The notes under the pieces: generated by a model
Told to the model about the DNA's origin: nothing
The model's database searches: none
What the model saw: the letters and a program-made list of their open reading frames with translations, nothing else
Shown: in pieces, positions 1 to 8,272 of the stretch
How the letters are laid out: every line of letters begins with the position of its first letter
Position numbering within the stretch: the first letter of the stretch is position 1
Made by a program: the position numbers and the translations under genes
Assembly: GCA_005798335.1 (NCBI GenBank)
Contig: SYJV01000499.1
Coordinates: forward strand, 1 to 42,076
Reading direction: 5' to 3'
Origin: Planctomycetaceae bacterium
GTDB taxonomy: Bacteria; Planctomycetota; Planctomycetia; Pirellulales; Pirellulaceae
DNA: 42,076 bases

Positions 1-424
1 CAAAGCCAAGCTCAACCCAATCCTCGCCTAGCGGCTGCGGGTTAAACGACGAAATGGCTAGGGCCAAAAGCCATGCCTTGCACACAAAATGGCGCTGTCC
101 AACTAGGGTAAGGTCGTAGGTGAAAGTTGTCGCATCGATCGGCGGGTCGATCTGCTGAATTCGATTCCAATTCGAAACTGGCATTCCGGATGGCGTCGTG
201 GGTAGAAACATACCATTTGGCTCATAGCCATCGACTGATTCGGCCCCCACGCTCCGTGGATATTTTTTCGAACCTCGAGCATTTACAAGTAGAACTCCAG
301 GGCCTGGCAACTCAGTAACAACACCATGCACCGCAACCGATGGTCCTAGGACATGAGTAAAGGTCGCTAAGCGATGCCGTTGGGAATACAGGGTACGACT
401 GGCCAATCGGCGCTCGGCGGCGCA
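1..424. other. No recognisable gene
   Basis: This stretch precedes the end of the large minus-strand repeat protein. The only open frame of note is a 63-codon plus-strand frame (127-318) with no recognisable domain and no clear ribosome site. I see no tRNA-like or terminator-like structure. It may be intergenic sequence or the decayed edge of a neighbouring gene outside the window. Confidence 0.4.
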
Positions 425-3400
425 TCAGAAATCAAATTTGTCGGGTCGCCAGAGCTGGTATTGTTCGTCGAAGAGCCAGTCCCAGCGTTCGGCCTCAGTT
501 AATCCGACCATACCTACCACCTGCTCAAGCGCCGATAACACTACCCGCTGTTGCTCGGTATTATCGAGCGGGAGTGCGCTTAGTGCGAGCACTGCCTGTT
601 CCGGCGCGGTCAGAAATGCAGTCCCGAATAAAAAGTAAGGTGCTTTATCGAGAGGCAAGTCAAACGTGTCATCACCTGCGGCAAAGGCGATCTGCCGTCC
701 AAGCTGGGCGTCGTATCGGGCTATCGTGGCTCCTAACAATCCATCGCTAAGTCGGAGTTGGCTGGTCTGGTCCACTAAGCCTAAATTACACACTGGACCA
801 CGGCAACCGCTGTGGCACTGCTTGGCACTCCGCATGGCCAGCGCGCGCCATTTGAACGAGTCGAGTAATCGATGATCGATTTTAGCTGTGATGGGTAACA
901 GCGAACAAGCGACGCTGGCGGCGGTATGGAATTTCTCTTCAGAAGCAGGCACATGCTCCAATTCGTCGAAGGCCTGATATAGGAATCTGAGCGCCTGGTC
1001 GCGATCCCGGTCGGCGATAGCCGCCGCAATGGCGCCTAAAGAGTGACCACGCGCAAGTCGGGTTTTGCATGGCTGCGCCAACTTCAATGCTCGTTCGACA
1101 TCGAGTTTGGCGATGCGGTAGCAAACTCTTGGGCAATACATCTCTCGATATTCGCCGGGACAAGCATCGAGTACGAGGGCCGCGCGAACCGAATCGGTAA
1201 GAGCGATTTGATGAGCCAGATTACCGAAGAGCCGTCCACGCTTGGATTCGCGTTCGGCCGAATTATGAATAGACTGCTTTTTGTCTTGCGACCCTTTTAT
1301 CGCTGCGCGGTCTGGCGAGTCAATCTCGCTTTGAACCAAGCGCATTGCCGCCTCCACATCATATCGAGCCAATTCCCAAGCGACGGCAGAATGGGCATAG
1401 AACCAGCGTTCGTTTTCGGAAGGAATTTTTAGCGCAACTTGAGCATCTTCCAAAGCGCGTTTTGCGCGTTCGCTAGTGTCTCCTGAGTCGAAAAGAGTTC
1501 GAGCCAATCCGGCGAGGCACTCAGCTCGCCAATGCGGTTCTTTTTCCGCTTCGACGGATTGATTGGCTAACTTGATCCAAGACTGAATCCAGGGATTTTC
1601 CGCCGGCTTTTCTTCGCTGGCGCTAGCGAGTGCCTTGATGCATTCTGTGTAACCCAAAGCGCGATGATACCCATCCTTAATTGTTCTCAGCAGTTGATCG
1701 GCGGCAGTAGGATTAGTGAGAACTAATTCAGCGCACCTGTGGCTCCGAATTACCGTATCGGTGAAATCAGAAAGATCCTGTTCGTTGCCAATTGCTGCAA
1801 AGTCAATCGCATACTTACCGTGGAGATCCAATGCGGACTCTGCGTTGTGCCTGGCCAATAGCAAAAGTCCTTGGAACTTCAATCGTTCGTCGGTTCCCTC
1901 CAGTATTCGTTTGACAGTTCGTCCAAGCAATATCTTGACTGCCCGCTCCGAACTATCGCTTACGTCTGCCCACCCGACGCGCTGGGTTAGCGACTGCGAT
2001 TCTTCGTTGCGAATTAACGTGATATCGACTTGAGGTGTCCCAGGTTCAACCAACGATCCCGTCGTTTGAAAGCCGTCGGCGCGCACAAAGATCCAGGCAC
2101 CGTGGGATGGTAAATCGGTGAGGCTGACTTCACCGATTGAATCGGCGAGATGCTGTTTCGTGTGCATCCCACTCTTGTCGCCATACCAGACCTTGATTGC
2201 TGCCCGAACAGGACGTTGGTTCGAATCGACACAGCGAATCCGAACACTGAAACTCGCAGCACCACTATCGGTTCGAGGCAGCTTGAGATAATCTCGCCCC
2301 GATGTTCCTATCGAACCCTGCAATCGAGCATCTTGATGGATAGTGAATTCGCCCAGATCAAATGTCTGATCTTCCGCTTGTCCAGTGTTGGGCGGAGGAA
2401 TCGTAACCCATCGTTGAAGGTGTCCCAAGTACTCACTGCTGACCCTTTCGTCAACTTCCTCTCTAGCGCCGATCCAGATGGAGTATTCTCCGGGTGGGAC
2501 CCCATCAATCGCGAACTCGCCGGATTCATCAATGCGAAAATGGCTCGTAGGAGCCTTTACGTCCGGCCTGAAGGGGCCCTTGATGCGAGACGCAAGTGAA
2601 AACGTCCCGGTGGAAACTCGACAATTCTGGAGTTGCGCGTCCAGTCGGACTCGGCCCACAACGCGGCGTCCAACCTGTCCCAGCGTGACGTGATAGGTTT
2701 TTCCCGCGACGAGTGACATCGTCTGCGATGGTCCACTGCCTCCTTCAAGCATGGGACCGCGTTTCGCGATGATCTTGGTGGCACTAAGCGTGCCGTCAAT
2801 TCCCCCCGGCAATTCGAGAGTGAACTTTCCATGCCCATCCACCTTCGTTTGAATGTCAAAGTAACCGTATGGTCCGAAAGGTGAATCGATTCCTGACTGA
2901 CCTTCTATCTCAAATTTGATATCGGAATACTTGTCCGTCGTATCGGTTTGATATAGTTGCCCCTCGATGCGAGCATAGGGACGAACGAGAATTTCGGCCG
3001 GCGTCTTGAAATCTTGCTTACGAAGATGGGCGAATCCGCTTTTCGAGAAAACGAACAAAGTGAAATCGTCGCCGGGGTCGGTGAATGAAAACGCACCGTC
3101 GGCACTCGTCTTTACCTGTAAATCATGATTGTGGGTTATCCCTCCGGCGCGAATGTATGGTCGCGATGCCTTAGTTCCCAAGATAACGATAGCATCCTTC
3201 GCTGGCGAGCCATCCGGCTCACACACGATACCCTCAATTTGCGCAGTTGGTTTCAGTTCGAACTTCAGGTCGAGATCGCCTTCTCGGATATCATGCAGTT
3301 CTGACTCGACAGGAGCAAATCCTGGTGCTTCGATGCGAACAAAGTACTGATGATCGCTGTCGTAAATCCTCCGCCTAGCTTGACCAGTGGTAGTTTGCAC

Positions 3401-4501
3401 AGCGTCGTGGCGATTAAGTTGTCTTTCTGATCGAAGTTTTCCAATGATGATGTTGAAATTCTGAATAGTCTCGCCCGAGCTTTGATCGACGGCGCGAACC
3501 GTGACGATTGCCTCCGGAAGCATCTGGACTTCGATTGGCTTGATCGATGGCGATATGTTTTCGAGTCGAGGATGAGTCCAGCCTTGGCGGTAGAAGCCGT
3601 AGGCGAATGGTTGATCGGGTGCGCGGTTCCAAACGCACTCGCCGTTTTCGTCAGTCACAGGCTTGTCGAATTGGTCATCCCACGTGAATTTATTGAGAAC
3701 GCCATGCCATTGAGAGAACTCCAACGAGGCTCCCGAGATTGGCTTGCGGTCGGGGCCAGCGACGCGGAACCGCACCGGCGTCCCGTTTCTGAGCACCACG
3801 TCTTGCGTTAACGGTGCGCCGTTCAACCTCACCGGAATCCTGTACGGAGCATACAGCGGATGGAAAGCCACAAGGCAGGAATCGAGGTTCGGATCGCAAT
3901 GTGGAAACTGAAACCTTCCTTGTTTGTCGGAGCGCAACGTTAATGCATGATCGGTCATAACGTACGAAACCAACTTGAGCTGCACGTCTTCGATCGGCAT
4001 TCCTCGCTCATCAATGACGAGTCCGGAAAGTGGCTGACCCTTGGATAGGACTGCCTCGAATTTTTCGGACCGAAGGTGGTCAATGTCGCTCGCGGCAATT
4101 TTGCGACTCCACTGGTTGGGATCACTGCAGTAGTCGTCATGAATCAATTGTAGATCGATGGCGCTGATTTCCGAGGGAGCGTTTAAAATGCTCCACCACC
4201 CTTCCTTATCTGTAGTCGCAACGTATTTTGCGTTTCCCGACGGACTGTCAATCGAAGCGTGTACCTCCACTCCTTCAATGCCCACGGTACCATTGGAGAC
4301 AACTCCGCCAATCGGTATCCCTTTAACCAGCTTGAATTCAAAAGTTTCTGGCGGGACTTCACACTTGATTGGTCTTTGATTCCAATACTTGCTTTGATAC
4401 ACGTAGTCGGGCGACTTGACCCTAACGTTAAGCCATTGCGGACGAGTCTTGGGCCACTGGACTCGTACGACACCCTGCCCATCGCTCCGATAGTTCTCCA
4501 C
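425..4501 (-). CDS. Giant carboxypeptidase-regulatory-like repeat protein, probably the severed C-terminal part of the M56 gene
   Basis: An open frame of 1358 codons from a GTG. The first ~860 residues are a series of beta-sandwich units resembling CarboxypepD_reg or bacterial Ig-like repeats, for example residues about 60-105, 150-200, 240-295 and 425-475, each with a G-x-V...G-x-P-(I/L) entry and a D-x-x-G-x-(F/W) exit. The last ~450 residues are alpha-helical and Ala/Leu/Arg-rich, like TPR or HEAT-type repeats. The GTG has no well-spaced ribosome site. The frame stays open 23 more codons upstream, encoding the start of another such repeat (LDANGQPVANAPV), until a TAG at 4571-4573 that is also the stop of the M56 peptidase. 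Planctomycete M56 proteins often carry such repeats at their C-terminus, so this is probably the second half of one protein of about 1840 residues. Independent expression cannot be excluded. Without its membrane partner the product would lack a signal peptide. Confidence 0.75.
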   Translation of the reverse strand: MENYRSDGQGVVRVQWPKTRPQWLNVRVKSPDYVYQSKYWNQRPIKCEVPPETFEFKLVKGIPIGGVVSNGTVGIEGVEVHASIDSPSGNAKYVATTDKEGWWSILNAPSEISAIDLQLIHDDYCSDPNQWSRKIAASDIDHLRSEKFEAVLSKGQPLSGLVIDERGMPIEDVQLKLVSYVMTDHALTLRSDKQGRFQFPHCDPNLDSCLVAFHPLYAPYRIPVRLNGAPLTQDVVLRNGTPVRFRVAGPDRKPISGASLEFSQWHGVLNKFTWDDQFDKPVTDENGECVWNRAPDQPFAYGFYRQGWTHPRLENISPSIKPIEVQMLPEAIVTVRAVDQSSGETIQNFNIIIGKLRSERQLNRHDAVQTTTGQARRRIYDSDHQYFVRIEAPGFAPVESELHDIREGDLDLKFELKPTAQIEGIVCEPDGSPAKDAIVILGTKASRPYIRAGGITHNHDLQVKTSADGAFSFTDPGDDFTLFVFSKSGFAHLRKQDFKTPAEILVRPYARIEGQLYQTDTTDKYSDIKFEIEGQSGIDSPFGPYGYFDIQTKVDGHGKFTLELPGGIDGTLSATKIIAKRGPMLEGGSGPSQTMSLVAGKTYHVTLGQVGRRVVGRVRLDAQLQNCRVSTGTFSLASRIKGPFRPDVKAPTSHFRIDESGEFAIDGVPPGEYSIWIGAREEVDERVSSEYLGHLQRWVTIPPPNTGQAEDQTFDLGEFTIHQDARLQGSIGTSGRDYLKLPRTDSGAASFSVRIRCVDSNQRPVRAAIKVWYGDKSGMHTKQHLADSIGEVSLTDLPSHGAWIFVRADGFQTTGSLVEPGTPQVDITLIRNEESQSLTQRVGWADVSDSSERAVKILLGRTVKRILEGTDERLKFQGLLLLARHNAESALDLHGKYAIDFAAIGNEQDLSDFTDTVIRSHRCAELVLTNPTAADQLLRTIKDGYHRALGYTECIKALASASEEKPAENPWIQSWIKLANQSVEAEKEPHWRAECLAGLARTLFDSGDTSERAKRALEDAQVALKIPSENERWFYAHSAVAWELARYDVEAAMRLVQSEIDSPDRAAIKGSQDKKQSIHNSAERESKRGRLFGNLAHQIALTDSVRAALVLDACPGEYREMYCPRVCYRIAKLDVERALKLAQPCKTRLARGHSLGAIAAAIADRDRDQALRFLYQAFDELEHVPASEEKFHTAASVACSLLPITAKIDHRLLDSFKWRALAMRSAKQCHSGCRGPVCNLGLVDQTSQLRLSDGLLGATIARYDAQLGRQIAFAAGDDTFDLPLDKAPYFLFGTAFLTAPEQAVLALSALPLDNTEQQRVVLSALEQVVGMVGLTEAERWDWLFDEQYQLWRPDKFDF

Positions 4502-4570
4502 CTTTTCATTGCGGTACTGAAGGCAGGTCTCAACCGGCGCATTGGCAACAGGTTGGCCGTTTGCGTCGAG

Positions 4571-5950
4571 CTAATGAAACTCCGTGGTTGCAGGCCAGGG
4601 TGTGCGCGCTTGTTCATCGGAATCGGGTGTCGATGCTCCGGAAAGATTCGCATCTGCCTTGAAAGCAACTCCCTCGTTGGTTGAAGTTTGCGAAAGTCCC
4701 GGCAGCACAGCCATCGCAACCAGCAGTACGCCCAGCCCTGAAATCCAAGCAAACCTCGATCCACGAGAGATTCGTTGGTCCATAATGCGTCTAAATCGGT
4801 CGGCCAAAGGAATCCGATCTGTCGACATGCTGACAGCGAACCCCGAGCGCGGCCGATGGCAACCGCAGAGGTTCGCCACGTTGAGCAAGGTTTGACAATA
4901 CTCACTCGGACCCGCAACTCGCGATTCCAGCAGTGCGTCGTCGCAACAATCTTCCCGTACGCGACGAATAGACTTGTTCAACACCCACGCAATTGGATGA
5001 AACCACCATACGATCGCAATAACAATCTGAATGGCGTTGATCACTAAATCACCTCGCCGATGGTGAACCAATTCATGCGCCAATGCCACTCGAAGTTCTT
5101 CGTCAGATAAGTGCCCGGCGCAAATGGATGGGACAACAATCGTCGGTCGCAGTACACCGAAAGAATATGGGCCAGTCCTTTCCGAACTGACGAGTAATTC
5201 AGGCAATCGACGTACTTGTAAGACTTTGGCAGTCTCGCGATACGTAGCTTCCAAGCGTCGGTCAGGACTCATCATGGATCGCCTGAGTCGATGAAGGCGC
5301 AACAAGCGAACACTCAGCATCGCAATGCAAACTAGCATCCCAAATGCATGCGCGAGTACAAGCCAACCTAGGCCGCTGACCGCCGCGATTGGAATCATGG
5401 CGGCCTTGAGCCAAGCTTCGGTCTGTGAAACGTTGCCCGATCCGACAATTGATTGGCGCAAGTGGATGGAGGCGCTGGACGATTCGTTTATTGGCGATTG
5501 AATCACGCCAGCCAGCAGGTCGCGCGCGGATGAAGCTGTAATCGACTCGCTGTGCCTACTCGGTTCGATAGGAACTGTGGCCTCACTTTGCGACTCAGAC
5601 CGACGACTGGCTGATTGTCCTTGCACTTCCGAAAGCTGTGTCACGGTAGCAATCGTACTTTGGCTGCCGATGATTTCCTTTGTTCCGCCCGCTTGTACAT
5701 TTGCAGAAATCTCAGCTCTCGAAATTTCAATCCAACCGAATACTCCAGTCGGTAACGAGTAAAGCGGCGGGAACGCAAATTTGGCCAACGCAACCAACAA
5801 GATTGCATATCGAATTCGGGCTGAAATACGCTCGGCCCATCGAACAAAGAGTATCAAGATGCAACCAACCAAAGCCGCTTGCCAAGCCGCATTCCCAACC
5901 TGCCAAGTCCATGTATCCGCGAGACTATTGAACGCCTGCACCATGTTCAT
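4571..5950 (-). CDS. M56 family (BlaR1/MecR1-like) membrane metallopeptidase
   Basis: A polytopic membrane protease of the BlaR1/MecR1 type, which in known systems senses an outside signal and leads to cleavage of its cognate BlaI repressor. Hydrophobic segments lie near residues 22-38, 47-64, 184-215, about 305-325 and near the C-terminus (VLLVAMAVLPGL). The zinc motif HELVH is at 292-296, followed by the EDCCDD stretch typical of the family. A Ser/Gln/Glu-rich loop at about 85-180 probably lies outside the membrane. The ATG overlaps the blaI stop by four bases (ATGA), so the two are translationally coupled. The protein stops at a TAG just after the last membrane segment and a short linker, exactly where carboxypeptidase-like repeats begin in the same frame downstream. 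It therefore looks truncated relative to planctomycete homologues that carry an extracytoplasmic repeat domain. The signal is unknown; beta-lactams are only one possibility. Confidence 0.88.
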   Translation of the reverse strand: MNMVQAFNSLADTWTWQVGNAAWQAALVGCILILFVRWAERISARIRYAILLVALAKFAFPPLYSLPTGVFGWIEISRAEISANVQAGGTKEIIGSQSTIATVTQLSEVQGQSASRRSESQSEATVPIEPSRHSESITASSARDLLAGVIQSPINESSSASIHLRQSIVGSGNVSQTEAWLKAAMIPIAAVSGLGWLVLAHAFGMLVCIAMLSVRLLRLHRLRRSMMSPDRRLEATYRETAKVLQVRRLPELLVSSERTGPYSFGVLRPTIVVPSICAGHLSDEELRVALAHELVHHRRGDLVINAIQIVIAIVWWFHPIAWVLNKSIRRVREDCCDDALLESRVAGPSEYCQTLLNVANLCGCHRPRSGFAVSMSTDRIPLADRFRRIMDQRISRGSRFAWISGLGVLLVAMAVLPGLSQTSTNEGVAFKADANLSGASTPDSDEQARTPWPATTEFH

Positions 5951-6414
5951 GATCGGCTCCCCTTTGCATTTTGACGCTTGCTAGACTTCTTCTCCCGAGG
6001 CGGCACAGACGGTTTCTTCGGTTCTGCGGAGTCTTGTTTTGACGTCAAGTCATCAAGCAGATTTTGAAGCTGCCCGATTTCAGATGCCGTGAGCGGTTTG
6101 GTTTCAAGTAAAGAAACGATCAAGTCGACTCCGCTTCCGCCGAAAACGCGATCTACGATGTTGCCGATCACTCGCCCACGAGTCTTACCGGGTGCTACTT
6201 TTGCTGTGTAGAAAAAGGCTTTCCCTGTCACCCCTTTTTCCCGTGCAACAAATCCCTTGCTCGACAATCGATCGAGGAGAGTACATACCGAGGAGTGCGA
6301 AAGCGGTCGTCGCTCGGCAAGCATTTCCCGTACTTGACGAGCTGTCACCTGCTCCACTTCCCAGAGACACTGCAATACATCCAACTCCGCAGGCGGTAAA
6401 TCTGGCATGGCCAT
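5947..6414 (-). CDS. blaI: BlaI/MecI/CopY family transcriptional repressor
   Basis: A winged-helix repressor of 155 residues, slightly longer than the usual 120-130. Residues 1-75 form the DNA-binding domain (PPAELDVLQCLWE, then TARQVREML and SHSSVCTLLDRLSSKGFV) and residues about 80-130 the dimerisation region. A Lys/Ser/Pro-rich tail (about 125-155) is extra. Known family members bind TACA-nn-TGTA dyads and are inactivated by a paired M56 peptidase, which is encoded directly downstream with an ATGA overlap. Two such dyads overlap the promoter 50-80 bases upstream, so the operon is very likely autoregulated. ATG at 6414 is preferred; the ATG two codons later is also possible. Confidence 0.92.
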   Translation of the reverse strand: MAMPDLPPAELDVLQCLWEVEQVTARQVREMLAERRPLSHSSVCTLLDRLSSKGFVAREKGVTGKAFFYTAKVAPGKTRGRVIGNIVDRVFGGSGVDLIVSLLETKPLTASEIGQLQNLLDDLTSKQDSAEPKKPSVPPREKKSSKRQNAKGSRS

Positions 6415-6460
6415 AAGTGGTTCCTAGTCGTGGAACTCGGATACTCCAAGATCGAATATC

Positions 6461-6493
6461 GACAAATGTAGATAATAAATCGACAGTTGTCAA
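6461..6493 (-). promoter_or_regulatory. blaI promoter with two overlapping BlaI-like operators
   Basis: On the minus strand a TTGACA (6488-6493) and a TACATT (6465-6470) are separated by exactly 17 bases, a good sigma-70-like promoter. Two dyads of the form GACA-nn-TGT(C/A) lie at 6482-6491 and 6461-6470, with centres 21 bases apart (two helical turns). One covers the -35 and the other the -10. They resemble the BlaI/MecI consensus TACA-nn-TGTA. Predicted transcription start is near 6458. Binding is inferred from position and symmetry only. Confidence 0.7.
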
Positions 6494-6734
6494 TATTTTC
6501 AATTAGCAAATATGCCAGGGTGCACTACCACCAACGATTTGACGATAGGCAAGCCAACAGAATCAAACAATAGTGTTGCGTAATCCTGTTCGATGTGCGA
6601 GATAAGTATGGTAATTTATGGTCAACGAAGTGAACCACAATTCAATTGAGTGTCGGAAGCACGCAAGTCCAAAATCGAACCTGGTTGCGGTGGCCGATGC
6701 ATCTTGCAGTCGAAGTTTATAAAAGGAATGGAAC

Positions 6735-7205
6735 TTGAATCGAGATCGAATCGAAGTTTACGTGAGTGGAGGGCGGCGTTTAAGCGATGCCTTCCAAGGA
6801 TTGAGCAAGAGTGATTTGCTGGCTACGCCAATTCCGGGAACGTGGAGTTTGCAGCAAATTGCCGTACATATGCTGGATAGCGATTTGATTGCCAGCGATC
6901 GCATGAAGCGCATCGCCGCCATGAAAACGCCTCTGTTGATCGGTTACGACGAAACGGCGTTCAGCCAGTTGCCGGGGACGAACGAGATTGATGCACTGGA
7001 AGCCTGCGATCTGTTCGATCGCAATCGCCACATGACCGCGATCATCCTACGCCACTTACCAGACCAGGCATTTCAGCGAGTTGGTGTCCATAACGAATCA
7101 GGGTTGGTAACTTTGGAGCAAATGGTGGACAGGTATATCGACCATCTGGAAGGTCACCTAGTCCACGTGCGTAAGAAACGCGCATTGCTTGGTAAGCCGA
7201 TTTAG
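6735..7205 (+). CDS. DinB family protein (putative metal-dependent hydrolase/transferase)
   Basis: A 156-residue cytoplasmic four-helix-bundle protein of the DinB/YfiT superfamily, a fold shared by thiol transferases and damage-inducible proteins of mostly unknown function. The family's three metal-binding histidines are visible: one in WSLQQIAVHMLDSD (about residue 45) and two near the C-terminus in DHLEGHLVH. The start is a TTG preceded by AAAAGGA with 7 bases of spacing; the nearby ATG at 6728 is out of frame. It stands alone, with an inverted-repeat element downstream. The substrate cannot be predicted. Confidence 0.82.
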   Translation: MNRDRIEVYVSGGRRLSDAFQGLSKSDLLATPIPGTWSLQQIAVHMLDSDLIASDRMKRIAAMKTPLLIGYDETAFSQLPGTNEIDALEACDLFDRNRHMTAIILRHLPDQAFQRVGVHNESGLVTLEQMVDRYIDHLEGHLVHVRKKRALLGKPI

Positions 7206-7246
7206 CTGATGTAAGACGGTCACTCTTGGCCGTCCAAGATGCACTA

Positions 7247-7346
7247 GGGGTCGCGCGTTCAAAATTCAAAATTGGCGGGAGTGGAACTCGGGCGGTATGC
7301 CAAACGCTATCCCCGCCAATTTTGAATTTTGAACGCGCGATCCCCC
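7247..7346. repeat. Long inverted repeat (29-bp perfect arms, 32-nt loop)
   Basis: The left arm 7251-7279 starts TCGCGCGTTCAAAATTCAAA and its exact reverse complement is 7312-7340. Flanking G4 and C5 runs extend the pairing with one unpaired base. It lies between the DinB gene and the dehydrogenase. The outermost 12 bases TCGCGCGTTCAA, preceded by TAGGGG, recur at 38436-38453. It looks like a non-coding REP/MITE-type element. There is no U-tract for a classical terminator, although it could stop transcription after the DinB gene. Confidence 0.85.
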
Positions 7347-7466
7347 AAGGCTTGAACTTGACGTTAGATCCGGCTAGCATTTTGCGACCGCGCCTCTCAT
7401 ACACTGTCGTGTTAGATGGTTTGTATCGCGGTTTACTATGAGATTACTAAAAGGATACAGAGTTCG

Positions 7467-8255
7467 ATGCACTACTCGTTTGTGGGCAAGAATGCCTTAG
7501 TCACTGGTTCTTCGAAGGGTATTGGCAGAGCCGTTGCGATCGAGCTGGCGCGAGGTGGTGCGAATGTGACGATTAACTGCAGTTCCAGTCGCGGTGTTGC
7601 AGAAGAAGTGCAGCGGGAAATCGAGAGTCTGGGACGCAAGGCAATCGTCGTCCAGTGCGATGTATCGGATCAAGCTGCTGTAAACGACATGGTTCAGCAG
7701 ACAGTCGACGCATTTGGCAGCCTTGACCTGTTCGTCTCCAATGCCGCGTACAGTGATCGCCAACTATTGGTGGAAACCGACATGGCAGGGTTTCGGCGCA
7801 CCATTGATGTCTCGATGTGGGGAGCGTTCTATGGATTGATGGCCGCGTCACGGCGAATGGTCAATCAAGGTACAGGAGGAGCCATCACCATTGTCAGCTC
7901 GCCTCACGCAAAAATCGCTTTCCCAACCGCCATGGCTTACAATATGGCCAAAGCCGCCATTGACCATATGTCGCGCACCGCAGCCATCGAATTGGTAAAG
8001 TACGGCATTCGCGTGAATGTCTTTCATCCCGGCTGGATCGATACTCCTGGCGAGCGAAAATTCTTCACGGAAGAGCAATTAAAAGAAGGTGCTATGAGCT
8101 TGCCACTAAAACGACTCGGCAGCTCCGAGGAAATGGCCCACGGAATTTGCTTTACGCTCAGCCAGGAAGCCGCCTACATGATCGGCAGTACGCTCACCAT
8201 GGACGGAGGTGTTGAACTGCCATGGTGGTCCAAGCGTACCGAAGGTGGTCAGTGA
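7467..8255 (+). CDS. SDR family NAD(P)-dependent oxidoreductase
   Basis: A classical short-chain dehydrogenase of 262 residues. The nucleotide-binding TGSSKGIG is at about 12-19, followed by an NAAY motif, a catalytic Ser in IVSSPHA and the YNMAK catalytic Tyr/Lys pair. The C-terminal TLTMDGGVELPWW is typical. The ATG at 7467 begins MHYSFVGKNALVTG and has AAAAGGA upstream; an in-frame ATG 17 codons earlier gives an unconserved leader. It resembles glucose 1-dehydrogenase or 3-oxoacyl-ACP reductase-like members, but the substrate cannot be assigned. A DUF4058 gene follows 17 bases downstream, so the two are probably co-transcribed. Confidence 0.9.
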   Translation: MHYSFVGKNALVTGSSKGIGRAVAIELARGGANVTINCSSSRGVAEEVQREIESLGRKAIVVQCDVSDQAAVNDMVQQTVDAFGSLDLFVSNAAYSDRQLLVETDMAGFRRTIDVSMWGAFYGLMAASRRMVNQGTGGAITIVSSPHAKIAFPTAMAYNMAKAAIDHMSRTAAIELVKYGIRVNVFHPGWIDTPGERKFFTEEQLKEGAMSLPLKRLGSSEEMAHGICFTLSQEAAYMIGSTLTMDGGVELPWWSKRTEGGQ

Positions 8256-8272
8256 CCATTCTAGAGCACTTT

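Noticed and set aside
127-318. Small plus-strand frame near the left edge
   Set aside because: It has no ribosome site, domain or coding-like pattern, so it is not supported as a gene.
4571-4573. Pyrrolysine or programmed TAG readthrough
   Set aside because: TAG ends other genes here (dnaE, the PIG-L gene, the FHA gene) and no pyl gene or readthrough structure is visible. Mutation or sequence error is simpler.
4183-4917. Open frame of 244 codons on the minus strand spanning the M56/repeat junction
   Set aside because: It is in a different frame from both recognisable proteins, which account for the sequence, and shows no domain of its own.
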